From: Eucalyptus grandis
Taxonomy: Eukaryota > Streptophyta > Magnoliopsida > Myrtales > Myrtaceae
Assembly: GCF_016545825.1 (NCBI RefSeq)
Contig: NC_052616.1
Location: 42,639,529 to 42,703,528 of the forward strand
Direction: 5' to 3'
Length of the DNA stretch: 64,000 nt
Made by a program: the position numbers and the translations under genes
The notes under the pieces: generated by a model
The model's input: only the letters and a program-made list of their open reading frames with translations
What the model was told of the DNA's origin: nothing
Databases searched by the model: none
In this document: piece after piece, positions 22,912 through 34,640 of the stretch
How positions within the stretch are numbered: the stretch's first letter is position 1
How the letters are laid out: each line of letters opens with the position of its first letter

Positions 22912-25680
22912 TTGGACAATTTTCCAATAACTAATGTTCAGTTGCCAATTCTTGTTTTAGCCATTTATAAAAATTCTCTAGGTTGATTACGCAGCCAAAA
23001 ATATTTTTTTTTTATCATACATTCTAAATGCATCTCCCTATACAATGAATGTTCATCTCCCTATCAAATGTATGTATTATTCAATACATTGATATTAATG
23101 ATAAGTACATCATTGTTTTCCTATAAATATGAGCTTAGTTTTTGTCGTAGATATACAGTGATATACTGGAGATAAAATTTTCTCTTCTAACTTTCTCTAC
23201 GATTTATGGTATTTGGCTTTCTCTACTATCTTTGGTGTTTACCTACTTTCTCTTCTTAATCTATTTATTATCTCTATTATATATTTGCAACACAATATTT
23301 TACAATATTTTTGTATTTATCTTTATTTATTTATTTATTTATTGTTTTTTTGCATGGTCTGGCAAACTTGGTCCAAACGGGCCTCGTTTGCTAAAGCCAA
23401 GTCGGATGGGCTGGTCTAAGCAACTGAGGCCCAAAACTGGCCTCATGCAAATCAAGCGCATTCTGGCCTGGAACAGATGATCAGGTCCAAATGGGCTCGA
23501 TTCTTCTTCAAAAGTTGCCGAGATATCCCCTTCAGTTTTACCAAAATTTGTAAGAATGAGTCTTCATTCTTCAGGTGCAAAATCACGCCTAATTCCTCAA
23601 ATCCACCGAAGTAAAATCAATTTGTTAATTCGTTAGAATAATAAGGTGGTTAGAAAGATTTAGGGGTTATTCAAAGGGTTATTTGGGGGTGAAATTCAAA
23701 TTCAATTTTGAGAAGGAAATATGGAAGGTCTAACCCCATAAATGGGGAGTCTCACGGAGTCTAAGGGGACCAAACAACAGAAAGAGAACAATAATATGAA
23801 TGAGAAATGTTGCCCGGAGGAAAGAATTCAGAGAATAGTATAGTGAATCAAGAGTGCTCACCGTTGTGTTGGTGGCCCACCATGTCGCCTTGAATTTTCG
23901 TTCTAGCCTAACCAAGCTTGGAGTTGTCCACTTAATCCTTGCACGACATTTTGTTTGAGGTGAGTGATTCGAGTTATACCAAGTTATTCATGAAGTGAGC
24001 CTATTAGCCATCTCTTAATTCTTGTTGGAATTCTTATCATCGTGAATGTCACATGGTTTGCTACGTTCGAGTAGACACTTTTCCACTTAGCTTCCAACAT
24101 ACTATTTGCAATTTAATTTGTGCTACTCATTCATGTACACACAACAGGATTGATTCCATCTATTTTTGCTTTTTGGTATGTTTTAGTAGTTTGACCATTA
24201 GCAATGAAAAAGACATAATATTGCATGACAAAAATTCATGTGGAAATTTAGAGTTTTCCATATATAAATGCTATGACACCTATTTATCACTATTTTCACG
24301 TTTGCACATATGCATATCTTTTGTTTCTGCTTTTCTTTCGGCCATCTTTTTGTTTCTTCTTCCTTTTTTGCCTTTCAAAATTTGTTGATCTTTAACCAAT
24401 TCACGGTACCAATGAGAATGAAAAGGGAAAAAAAGGTTCATATATATATTTTTTTCATTTATTGGTGAGTTTCAAATCAATTCGTTTATTACTATTTTCA
24501 TGTTTGTCATGCACTGCATTAAAGAAATTAAAAAAAAATCACTGCATTAAAGAAATTAAAAAAATCAAGAGAGATTTAGATTTCTTCATAAATAAGTGCT
24601 TCGCTACGCATTTAGAATCATTTCGGTTATTTATTTATCCTATTACTATTTTCATAATAGTCAAGTCTATATCTGCACGGCATTAAGGAAATAAATAAAT
24701 AAAAACCATGCGCACGCTTGGTCATTTATAAAGCATCTCCATTAAAAGAAAAAAAAAGAATCTATAAAAATGCATATAGATTAAACCATGCACTATTTTA
24801 TCATTTAGAATAGTTCATTTTTAATACATGAAATATAAAAAGCGCATCCGTTGCATTAGGTTTAGGCTTGCCTTACACGTAGAATAGTTTTAGGTCACCT
24901 TCTTTAAAATTTTTATTTATTTTCCTTGTACATTGCACCTGCATGTTTGGTATGATTAATTCTTCCTAGAGCACTTGTTGCTTTGGTCATAGGGTTCTTG
25001 CATTGGCGCATTATAATAAGGTCTTGTATTAATTTTGCCCTATACGGTTTTATTGTTTTCTTATATTGTTTGAATAATCTATCCGATTGTTAACGATGAC
25101 TTTATAATATTGTTTGTGCATTTATGGATGTCCACTTTACACTTGTGTGTCTAAACATAAAAATAAATAAATAATGATTGCATGAAAGAGTATTCTCGTA
25201 AAAAAGAAGAAGAAGAAGAAGAGGGATTTGTAATGGGCGCTAGCTAAAACTAGTCTTCCTTACTTGATTCTGGTTTGCAACGTTAAGGCAGACTCCCACA
25301 CTTTACTTGACTCTTAACCAGCCTAGTATAGGTTAGTGACAGTTCTAGTCTCATTCAAATTAATGATATTTGAGAAATCAAGTTGCAGGTCTATAGGATT
25401 TGATTAAGAGTCCATGCAAAATGTACGCGTAATTTCATGATGTTTGTATAGGAAAATTTGATGTGGTCCATTAGTGCATATATCATGTAATATGGAGATG
25501 CGATATTTTTCTCTTAGTAGTCAAAAAATGTGACAAAGTCTTTGCCTGCGGTGGTGTATGCGCAAGAATCACTCGTATTAGAACATGCATGGCTTTCTGC
25601 TTCATATTTCCATAGAAAATATGGAATTGGGAACAAATTTTCCACCTTAAAATTGACACAAAATTTTTTTTCCGGCAAAA
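22912..25680. other. Intergenic, unassigned, possible LTR remnant near 23090-23350
   Basis: Around 23100-23300 'tcctataaatatgag' is followed by 'gatatactggagataaaatt' and T-rich sequence, a layout seen in short copia LTRs, but no paired ends were found. 23350-23900 has moderately GC-rich unique DNA. 24515-24565 contains a 25-bp direct repeat (actgcattaaagaaattaaa). 25206-25222 is a short (GAA)n. No gene was recognised. Confidence 0.4.
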
Positions 25681-26855
25681 GAACGCTTCAAGTACCATAA
25701 CTTTGCCCAAAGGGACAGTTAAGTACCATAACTTACGAAAGGTACACCTAAGTGTCACATTTGAAGAAAAACGGATTACTTAAATGTCACTCCGGGCAAA
25801 GTCCGGCCAAAATGCCGACGTGGCATTTTTTTGGCTAAGCGCGCCCAAAACAACGCCGTTTTGCATGCTGACGTGGCCAAATAATGCAAAAACGATGTCG
25901 TTTTTGGCCGATGTGGTAAAAAAATAAATAAATAAATAATTAAATTAATTAATTTTATTTAAAATATTTTTAAAAATTAATTTTTAAATTTAATTTAATT
26001 AAAATAATAATTTTAAAATTAAATTTAGTTAAAATAATAAAAAATAATAATTAAAAAATAAAAAAATTTTAAAAAATTTTTAAAAAGGGAACCGAGGGGG
26101 GCCGAGGGATTAGCCCTCGTCGCCACCGCCGCCGCCGCCACCCCGCTGTCGCCGGGAAGGGCTGGCGACGACGGGGGGAGGGTCGGCCGGGTCGCCGGGC
26201 CCTAGCCGGGGCCAGCGACCTCGGCCAATCGGGCGGCGAGGGCTCGCGAGCCCTCGCCCTAGATCGGGGCGAGGGCCGCGACCCTCCCTGATCTGTGGCC
26301 AGCGGCGAGGGCTCGCGGCCCCGGCCTAAATCCGAGGAGGGTCGGCGGCCCTCACCCAACCGGGCCAAGGGCCGCTGCCCGCCGACCCTCTCTAGATTTG
26401 GGCAAGGGCTCGCAAGCTCTTGCTAGGGCTCGGCGTCCCCGGCTGACCCTCCCCACGCCGTCGCTAGCCCTTGCAGGCGGCGGCGGGGCAACGGCGGCGG
26501 TAGCGGCTAAGGGCTGATCCCTCAGTTGCCTCCCCCCTCGTTCCTTTTTTTTTTTTTTTTTATAAATATTTTAACTAAATTTAATTTTAAATTTAATTTA
26601 ATTAATATTTTTATTTTTTACCACGTCAGCCCAAAACAACGCCGTTTTTGCATTATTTGACCATGTCAGCGTGTAAAACGGCGTCGTTTTAGGCTCAATT
26701 CGCCGGAAAAATGCCACGTCGGCATTTTGGCCAGACTTTGGCTAGATTGGCACTCAAGTGATCCCTTTTACTCCGATTTTGGCACTTAACTGTACCTTTC
26801 GAAAGTTATAGCACTTAAGTATCCATTTGTGCAAAGTTATGGCACTTGAGGGGTC
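25681..26855. mobile_element. TIR element with long arms and GC-rich core, no transposase
   Basis: Left-arm words tcaagtaccataactttgc, acgaaaggtac, ggccaaaatgccgacgtggc and aaaacaacgccgtttt reappear inverted on the right in mirrored order up to 26855, giving arms of about 250 bp. Between them is AT-rich sequence and a core at 26090-26520 rich in cgagggctcgcgagccctcg-type words. No clean target duplication was found, so the exact ends and superfamily are uncertain. The right end lies about 130 bp before protease copy 4. Confidence 0.8.
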
Positions 26856-26987
26856 TAGCACGTCATTTTTTTTTTCGTATGGCCTGATTATGAAGAGCCT
26901 AAGAATATACATCTCTGCTGCAGCTATCTCATCACATCCACTTCCAAATATCGCACTGAGAAGAAGAAAACACATTCACAAAAGAAA

Positions 26988-28287
26988 ATGTTCACATCCA
27001 CTTCAATGCCTTTTATGTTCAAGATTGAATCCATCATCTCTCTTGCTCTAATTTTTGGCGCTTGGGCGTGGCAAGCGATTGCAGTCCGCATGTTGCGAGA
27101 GCCCACCATTGCAGAGCAGCACCAGCAATGGATGGCTGAATATTTCGGACCTACGAGGACCCATAGGAGAAGGCAAAATGCCAGGCGATTTTCGCCCAGA
27201 ACTTGCGGTTCATTGAGGATTTCAAAAGGTCTGGGAGTCGAACTTCTGAGTTAGGTTTCAACCAATTCTCAGACTTGACCAATGAGGAGTTCGTCCGAAA
27301 CCATACGGGATACTTGGCATCCAAGCAACCAGAGCCTGCCAAAACGACGTTGTATAGCCACAAAAATCTGGCCGACACAAAAATCTGGCCGATGATGTTC
27401 CTGATGACATTGACTGGGTAGAGAAAGGTGTTGTAAACCATATTAAGTATAAAGGCAGATGTGGTAAGCACAAACATTGCGATTGCGTCTTGACTCTTTT
27501 TCTTTTCAAGTAAATGAGTTGGCATTACACAAAACATATGTACTTCTGGAAAATTTACGTTATTTGAGTGACTTAGAGCCTGTTTGGTATAATTCTCTTT
27601 AGGTAGCTGCAATTTTGAAATAGGAGTTCTACATCTTTTATTAAATTGTTTGATGAACTCTCGATAGCTGCAACAATTTATAACAGCTTTTAGGAAGATG
27701 TTTCACCCAGTTTTGAGGTTCTATAGTTTTAAAATATATGTAACTACTCATCATAGCACAACTACAGTGCAACACAACTACGTCACAGCCACAGCTACAC
27801 CAAACAAATGCCTGGCTTATTATAATGAGAAGCCAGACATCAATGTATCACAATTACGGAATAGGGTAATTTCACATAGTTATAAGGTTAATAACTATTA
27901 CGTAGGATCTTGCTGGGTATTCTCAGTCGTAGCAGCAGTAGAAGGAATCGTGGGGATCACAAGCGGCAAACTACTGGTGCTCTCTGAGCAACAATTGATA
28001 GATTGTGATGCCACGAGCTACAGCTGTAGAGGCGGTTACCTGACAATGCTTTCAAGTTCATTATCCAAAACCAAGGAATTGCGTCCCATAATACCTATGC
28101 ATACCATGGGATGGACAGGATTTGCAATGCAATGAAAGCAGCAGAACACACGGTGCTAATCAAGGGTTTTGCAGATGTGCCGCTCGGTGAGGATGGGCTC
28201 ATGAAGGCAATCGCCCAACAACCAGTTGCGGTCGTTATCGCAGCAAGCGGGCGGGAGTTCCAGAGCTATAGACATGGCGTGTTCAAT
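26988..28287 (+). pseudogene. Papain-like cysteine protease, copy 4, diverged and truncated
   Basis: Exon 1 (26988-27463): a hydrophobic signal-like start (SIISLALIFGAWAWQAIAV), EQHQQWMAEY, then in another frame AKCQAIFAQNLRFIEDFKR (ERFNIN helix) preceded by an in-frame TAG, ELGFNQFSDLTNEEFVRNHT, a second frameshift after an 18-bp tandem repeat (aaaaatctggccgac, 27361-27400), and DVPDDIDWVEKGVVN. Exon 2 starts at 27906: [19 protein letters not shown] with the catalytic Cys, SEQQLIDCD, a one-base deletion near 28041, [10 protein letters not shown], and ADVPLGEDGLMKAIAQQPVA to GVFNV. The His and Asn catalytic regions and 3' end are missing. The intron (442 bp) is longer than the 181 bp of copies 1 and 2 because of a MITE-like insert. 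Confidence 0.87.
27576..27815. mobile_element. MITE-like insertion in the intron of protease copy 4
   Basis: The left end gagcctgtttggtataa and the inverse of the right end (aggcatttgtttggtgtag) share the GTTTGGT core typical of hAT/Harbinger MITEs; inner gtagctgcaa/ggctgtgacg arms match poorly. Removing ~240 bp leaves an intron near 200 bp, close to the 181 bp of the paralogues, which supports the insertion. Confidence 0.5.
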
Positions 28288-28369
28288 GTACGATTTTCTC
28301 TATCTCTAGAATGCATTCCTCACATACAAATGCCATGGGTATAACGATAGAGAAATATCTATGGTATTT

Positions 28370-28800
28370 GCAGGGTTTTGGAGTTGGGCCGCGCTTTATT
28401 GGGCTTGACCCAATCCCAACCTGTATCCATCTGAAAGTTCCAGGCAGTCCTTGGATCCTTGATGTTGGTTATTAGGTTATCTCACCAAGAATCGGGATTT
28501 TCCTCTAGTAGGGGCCGTTTGTACCTGCCCATTTATGTGGTGGGCTATCGGACTACTTTTCTTATTTTACGCGTGAGCGCTCACATGTCTTGTTCCCCCC
28601 TATGCCTCTCTGTATTTTCTCTTCCCTAGAGGAGAGAATACCCTCTAGTTACTTTACATCTTGGAGCTCTCGAAGCTTTTTTAAGAACTTACTTAGGTCC
28701 AATAATGGATATTATGCTTGGGTAATTTCTATTGTATATATGGGGTTTTGGACTTGGCCCACCCTTGAGTGGGCTTGACCCAATCCCAATCCATTGGAAA
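28370..28800. repeat. Pair of ~50-bp direct repeats, nature unknown
   Basis: gggttttggagttgggccgc (28373) and gggttttggacttggcccac (28742) start two ~50-bp stretches that both end in gggcttgacccaatcccaa. They lie about 369 bp apart immediately after the point where protease homology stops. They may be termini of a small LTR-type element that truncated the gene, but TG/CA ends and a target duplication were not seen. Confidence 0.4.
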
Positions 28801-28989
28801 ATTATTGGGCGTCGATACATCGCCAAAAATCTAATTTTGGACTATTGAAAGTAGTGGGAAGATCAAAAGTGAAATTACGGTATTTTGGCTAAGGTCGACC
28901 ATGTACCCACACATGGCTATTTTTATCGGATATAATAAAAATGATAAATTGGTTAAATGGTTGGGGTGGTATACTATATCAACGTACAT

Positions 28990-29245
28990 GTGATATGTTA
29001 GCTTAGATTGTGATCAATATAACGGTATATTATATCAACCTATGTATTCTGATATGTCAGTTTAGCGAGAGCAGTATACCTAATCAGCTTAGCGAGAGCA
29101 TTATTAGTGTGCTATATCAACTCAAGGGTTTGATATGTCAGCTTAGTGAGAGTAATACACTATTTATCAGCTTAGCGAGAGCTATATTATCGGTATATCA
29201 GCTTAGTCCTTACCAAAAAAAAAAGAAGAAGATATCAGCTTAAAG
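28990..29245 (+). repeat. Irregular repeat of an ~18-bp motif in the copia 5' LTR region
   Basis: The motif tatcagcttagcgagagc and variants (tgtcagtttagcgagagc, atcagcttagtgagagt) occur at least seven times with unequal spacing of 25-55 bp, often next to tatatcaac. Repeats of this kind in LTR U3 regions often carry transcription-factor sites; that role is inferred only. Confidence 0.8.
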
Positions 29246-29824
29246 TGAGCAGTCACCGAGATCCTCGATTGTATGGGCGAACATGATTGATGGGCTATCA
29301 ACACGTTCCTTTAATAGCTTGAACAATCTTCCACTGATTCTGTCCAACGGGTAGATTGGAGGAATTCCTTGGTAAGTGCCAACGGGTATGATGGCATAAA
29401 GGAGTATATAAGGAAGACGGTCTTAGTTGTTCAAGGTGTGCGCGATAGAAGAATTCCAAAGTCTGAAGCTATTTTTATTTAGAAAAATCCTTTGAGCGAA
29501 TACTTGTATACAAAAGAGAGTCTATATTTGTGAGAAATCTTGAGGAGGTGTGGTAGAACATCTACACTATGGAATCAAGGCAAAGCTGTGCTGTAACTTC
29601 TTTGTTCATAGTGGAATCCAGCCAATAGGCTGTCAATAGGTGAAGAAGAGTGGACGTAGGCTTGATATAAACTTCTAACCACTATAAACCGCGTGTTCAA
29701 TTTTCTCTTCTCTCAGTCTTACTTTGATTAACGTCTCCTTCTACTGTCTAGTATTGTGCAATTGTTGAAGAAAATCTTTTATATACCTATTCACCCCCTC
29801 TAGGTACTCATACTAGTAATATCA

Positions 29825-29838
29825 ATTGGTATCGAGCC
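29825..29838 (+). other. Copia primer-binding site (initiator tRNA-Met type)
   Basis: attggtatcgagcc resembles the common plant form 'attggtatcagagcc', complementary to the 3' end of initiator tRNA-Met, with one base lost. It follows 'ttcaccccctctaggt', a string typical of copia LTR ends, and lies 47 bp before the gag start. Confidence 0.82.
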
Positions 29839-29885
29839 TCAGTACTTACTTTATTTGAAGTGTTTTACTTCGTAGTAAAAGATCC

Positions 29886-30800
29886 ATGGCTAGTATGCTA
29901 GCACCAGGGCCGATGGAAGGGCAAAGCAATACCAGACCACCCTACTTTGATGGAAAGGATTACAACATCCGGAAGAACAAGATGAAAGCTTTCCTTCGAT
30001 CAAAGGATCCTCTCGGAATGGGACGTTGTAGAAAAAGGAATTACTCCTATCATCGCATCGCCTCGAAAGAGGAAAAGAAACCGATGAGACCAGCGGAATG
30101 ACTCAGAAGAGATAATCAAGAGACAAGCACTCGATGCAAAAGCAATTTATTCCTTATATTGTGCTTTGTCACCGACTGAATATAATAGAATATCTTCTTG
30201 TGTTACAGCAAAGAAGTTTGGGACAGATTGCATATCACCTATGAAGGAACAAAGACGAGTGAAGGAAACAAGAATCAACATTCTTCTCGGTCAATACGAA
30301 GCCTTCTAATGAAACCAGGAGAATCTATATCCGACATGTTTAGTCGTTTTACGAGATATTGTGAATGGTCTTGAAAATCAAGGTCAACCAACTTCGATCC
30401 CATGAAGGTAAACAAGTTACCGCGTGGACTCTCCAGGGATTGGAATCACATAAAGACTTCGATAAGAGAGACGCAAAGAATTATGCCACTATCTGTCGAC
30501 GAGCTAATTGGAACTCTTCAGTCTTATGAAGTGGAACAGATCAATGAAGATGAAGATCCAAAAGGTAAGAAATCCATTGCATTAAAATCAAATGATGATT
30601 CTGATGATACAGATTCTGAAGAAGATATGGACGATGAGGAGCTTGCTCTCATGATAAGAAGATTCAGAAAACTGAATAGAAAAGGAAGAAGGTTCAACTC
30701 AAAGAAACAAAGCTTTCAAAGACAGCGTACTCCAAGTCTCGTTGATGATGAGGAACCAAACAAAGACATAGTCTCGCTTTGAATGTAAGAAAATGGACAC
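29886..30800 (+). pseudogene. Copia gag remnant
   Basis: MASMLAPGPMEGQSNTRPPY then FDGKDYNIRKNKMKAFLRS is the start of copia gag (usual form 'RPPFFDGTNYxxWKxxM'). The frame is lost at about 30100, recognisable text returns at 30402 (LPRGLSRDWNHIKTSIRETQ; LIGTLQSYEVEQ), and then an acidic and a basic stretch follow. At about 30777 cgctttgaatgtaagaaaatgg is the start of the first zinc knuckle (CFECKKMGH type). Gag would form the particle coat. Confidence 0.85.
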
Positions 30801-31309
30801 ATCGGGCCCAACCGTCCTCTTCTTCAAGAAGAAGAGAGAAAATCTGAAAAATTTCGAAAAGCTCTCAAAGCCGAAACCCTGGAGGAGATACAGAGTGTGA
30901 AGAAAGTGATAATGAATATGCCAATCTATGTCTCGATGGCACACTCAGTTTCACTGGATCGACTCGTCAAAGGAATTTGAGGCAAGTAATTTTAAAATTC
31001 CTGTCAAAGTTTCTAAATACATTGATGAACTGTGTTTTAGTCTTAAGACTTCTCTCAAAAGAATTTCCGAACTGAAAAAGGAAACTCAGCTCTAAAACAA
31101 AAGGAAAATGTTTTAGTAGAAAGAGTTAAAAGTCTAGACTTGACTCAAGCTTCCACTCTTAAAGAAAATGAAGATAATCTTTTAAAAGAAAAAGCTCTTT
31201 TAAAAATAGACTTATCAAATATTTCAAAGAAATTTTCAATAGGGTCTGAAAAACTTGAGAAAATTCTTTCAGCTTTCAAAGACCTCACTTCAATAAGTCC
31301 GATCTAGGT

Positions 31310-31580
31310 ATGACAGCAGAAACAATTCCCTTGATTGATTTTCCTAAAGTAAAAGAAAGAATTAAGAAAAGACTCGAGAGAGGCTTACAAAAATCACTTC
31401 AAGAAAGTTTTTGTAAAATCGTAGGTAGAAATGCTCTCGCATGTTCAAAATGCAACAGTCCGGATCACTTTGAAAAAGAGTGTCCTATGGTTTGGAAACC
31501 CGCAGAAAATATGGGCTAATACGCTTATGTTACTAACACCAAAGGACCCAAGAAAGTTTGGGTACCAAAGAAAGCTTGAG
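31310..31580 (+). pseudogene. Copia gag/pol linker with zinc-knuckle motif
   Basis: A lysine-rich stretch (KVKERIKKRLERG) is followed by CSKCNSPDHFEKEC, a CX2CX4HX4C zinc knuckle, and after a stop by the GPKKVWVPKKA motif that precedes the protease in many plant copia elements. Confidence 0.8.
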
Positions 31581-31614
31581 ACTCTATTTTAAATGCAGTC
31601 ACCGTCAAGAAAAA

Positions 31615-31840
31615 GGTAAAGTGGTATCTTGACAAAGGGATGTTCAAGACACATGACAGAGACTCAAATTGTTTTATAAAGCTTGCTCAAGTAAATGGTG
31701 GAAAAGTTTCATTTGGAGGAAACATCAAAGGAAGTATTGTGGGATTTGGAACTGTGAAAATTGGAAATCTCACAATAAGTAATGTTTCCTTAGTGGAAGG
31801 ACTCAATTACAATCTTCTCAGCATTAGTCAACTGTGATAC
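31615..31840 (+). pseudogene. Copia aspartic protease remnant
   Basis: WYLDKGMFKTHDRD corresponds to the usual 'WYLDSGCSRHMTGD', so the catalytic DSG has become DKG. It continues GGKVSFGGNIKGSIVGFGTV and ISNVSLVEGLNYNLLSISQL, the standard C-terminal end of the copia protease region, before a stop. It is inactive as written. Confidence 0.88.
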
Positions 31841-32243
31841 TGGTTTCAAGATCTTCTTTCAAGAAGGAATATGTTCGGAATCGCAAAGACTCTACTCGTC
31901 TTTTATGGGTCGAAGACATGGAAACATCTATCTTCCGGATGTAAAACCAAATGAATCGCAATGTTTTATCTCAATTCAAGATGAAGCAAGCTTATGGCAA
32001 TAAAGCTTGGTCATGAAGCAATTAGCCAAAATCTCATCAAAACAAACTGTTCGAGGACTACCCAAATTACCTTATTAAAAGACCGATCCATGCACTCCAT
32101 GTATTCGGGAAAGCAGTGTAAGAAATTCATTTAAGCCAATAAATCATGTCTCTACTAATCATGTACTACAGCTTCTTCGCATATGGATCTCTTTTCGACC
32201 AATCCGTAACACGAGTATTGAGGTAAGAAATATTGCTTAGTAA

Positions 32244-32726
32244 TTGTGGACGACACTCCGTTTACTTGGGTGTATTTCCTTGCAAGTAAATCCGAAACCT
32301 TCGTATTTTGAAAAATTTGCTAAAAAGGTTCAAAATGAAAAAGGATGTGTCATCTCAAGTATAAGAACAGATCATGGAGGTGAATTTGAAAATCAAGATT
32401 TTATAAAATTTTGTGATGAATCTGGATTTAATCATGTGTTCTCCTCTCCATATACTCCTCAAAAAATGGAGTTGTGGAAAGAAAGAACATCTCTTCAAGA
32501 AATGGCTAGAACTCTTTTAATTGAAAGCAAGATTTCTTCACGATTTTGGGCTGAAGCTGTTTCAACAGCATGCTATATAATCAATAAAGTCTTCTTAAGA
32601 CCTATTCTAGAGAAAACCCCTTATGAGTTATTCAAAGATAAGAAGCCTATTGTTTCATACTTTCATGTATTCTATTGCAAATGTTTTATATTGAAAAATG
32701 CAAAAGATCGAGTTGGTAAAGTTTGA
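32244..32726 (+). pseudogene. Copia integrase core remnant
   Basis: After VVDDTPFTWVYFLASK in another frame (first catalytic Asp region), the frame reads FEKFAKKVQNEKGCVISSIR, TDHGGEFENQDFIKFCDESG (second Asp) and SSPYTPQ; the 'GVVERKN' segment with the catalytic Glu has decayed to MELWKERTS. RTLLIESKISSRFWAEAVST and IINKVFLRP follow as in intact elements. The frame ends in the region before the RT domain. Confidence 0.88.
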
Positions 32727-33220
32727 AGAAAGATGAAGGTATCTTCCTTGGATATTCTACATCAAGCAAAGCCTTCGCAGTCTATAACAAGAAGAGCGCA
32801 TGTGAGGGAGTCAATGAATGTCAAATTTCAAGACTCAACGCAAGATGAATCAAGTCGACCATCAAGAAGAGTCCAACCTCGCCCAAACCTTCCAAAGCTT
32901 ACAACTCAAGAAGCATCTCGACTGAAAACCAGCATCGTGGATGTTCGTGAAGATCCAAACAAAGAAAGAGATCATCATCCGTAATCAATCAAAATAACGG
33001 AAGCATAAGTCCACCATCCCAAAGATCTTATAATCGGCGAAATTAATGAAGGAATTCGCACTGATCCAAAAAGGTGAGAAGAGTCTGATGTGGCTCCCTT
33101 CTGAAATTGAACCAAAGAGCATGAAGAAGCTTTATCTAGTGAAAGCTGGATTGAAGTTATGCAAAGGAGAGCCTGCATGGGGCTCAATATTAATGATGTC
33201 CGGGAATTGATCCAAACCAA

Positions 33221-34060
33221 AAAGGCAAACCGTTATTGGAGCTAAATGGGTGTTCGAAACAAGATGAATGAGAAAGGAAAAAGTCAGACGAAACAAAGCA
33301 AGACTCGTAGCTAAGGGATATACGAAGAAGAAGGAATAGACTATGATGAGACTTACGCCTCCAGCAAGGCTTAAGCTATTCGACTATTACTTGCGTTGCT
33401 TGTTATAAGAATTTCCAGGTTATTCCAAATGGACGTCAAAAGCGCCTTCCTAAATGGATGTATCCATGAGGAAGTTTATGTGGAACAACCAATGTGGTTT
33501 GAAGACCCAAAGAAGCTGCACCCGCCTTCGTATCGAAAAGGCTTTGTATGGTTTAAAGCAAGCACCTCGAGCTTGGTATGAGATTGAGTAAGTTTTTAAT
33601 ACAAAATGGTTTTGTCAAAGGTAAAGTAGATACGACTTTATTTATCAAAAAGGAAAACAAAAGTTTTTACTTGTTCAAATATATGTGGATGACATTATTT
33701 TGATCCTCTAATGAAAATCACAGGCAAGAAATTTTCTAAGTCTATGTAGGATGAGTTTGAAATGAGTATGACGGGAGAGTTAACATTCTTTCTCTTTAGT
33801 CTTCTCAAGTAAAAAACAATTGAAGGAAGGAACTTTTTATATATCAAGAAAAATATGTTAATGATCTTGTCAAAAGATTTGACTGAAAAGTGCAAAAAGA
33901 CCGAAGCATTTTTTGATGTCAAGTTCTTTGAAGATAGACAAAGATGAAGAAGGGAAGAAAGTTGATCAAAAGCTCGTACAGAAAGATCACTTCCACTCTT
34001 TATCTTACCATTTCTAGACCTGACATCTTGTTGAGTGTTTGCATATGTGCTAGGTTTCAC
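33221..34060 (+). pseudogene. Copia reverse transcriptase remnant
   Basis: Recognisable blocks in several frames: GAKWVFETR, KARLVAKGYTKK, MDVKSAFLNGCIHEEVYVEQ, ALYGLKQAPRAWYE and the active-site strand IYVDDIIL at about 33678. Stops and frameshifts separate almost every block. The order and spacing match copia RT (about 250 residues). Confidence 0.9.
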
Positions 34061-34640
34061 CGATCCTAGAGAATCCCATCTCAAAGGCTTCGAAACGCAT
34101 CATTAAATACGTTGCTTCATCATCAAGCATCGGGTCTTTGGTATCCTAAGAAGGACTTTAATCTTCCTCGGGGATATTCAAGACGATCTCATCTGGCCTA
34201 ACAGAGTTAATAGAAAGAGCACTGGAACTTGCCGCTTGCTTAAAGGTGATTGTTGTCTTGGTTTTCAAAGAAACAAAAAGTCCCCCCTTTCAACAATGCA
34301 AGGCAGTATGTAGCCCCTCGGGAAGCTGTGTTCGCAAATTCTATGGATAAAACAACAGCCAAGAGACTTTGAAATTGAAGACTCATGCACGGAGACACCT
34401 GCGTCAACACCGCCTATCAACCTCACCAAAAATCCAATTCCACTCAAGAGCAAAGCATATAGAGATTCGACATCACTTTATTAGAGACCATGTTCAAAAA
34501 TGGAGATGTTTAATTCAATTTGTTGACTCAAAGAATCAACTCATGATATATTCACAAAGCCTTTGGAGAAAAAAAAAAAAAAAAATCAATTTGAGTCTAT
34601 ACGCCTGCATCAACATTTCGAGGTATTAGAATATCAAAGT
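34061..34640 (+). pseudogene. Copia RNase H remnant
   Basis: Fragments such as RQYVAPREAVFANSMDK ('EAEYVAxxxA...' region) and HIEIRHHFIRDHVQKWR followed by IQFVDSKNQL resemble the terminal RNase H text 'KHIDIRYHFLRDxV...VxTxxQLADIFTKPL'. The end is at about 34570, near an A-run. Confidence 0.82.

Noticed and set aside
26069..26368. Arg/Pro/Ser-rich minus-strand frame
   Set aside because: GC-rich core of a TIR element; high GC makes stops rare. No domain is visible.
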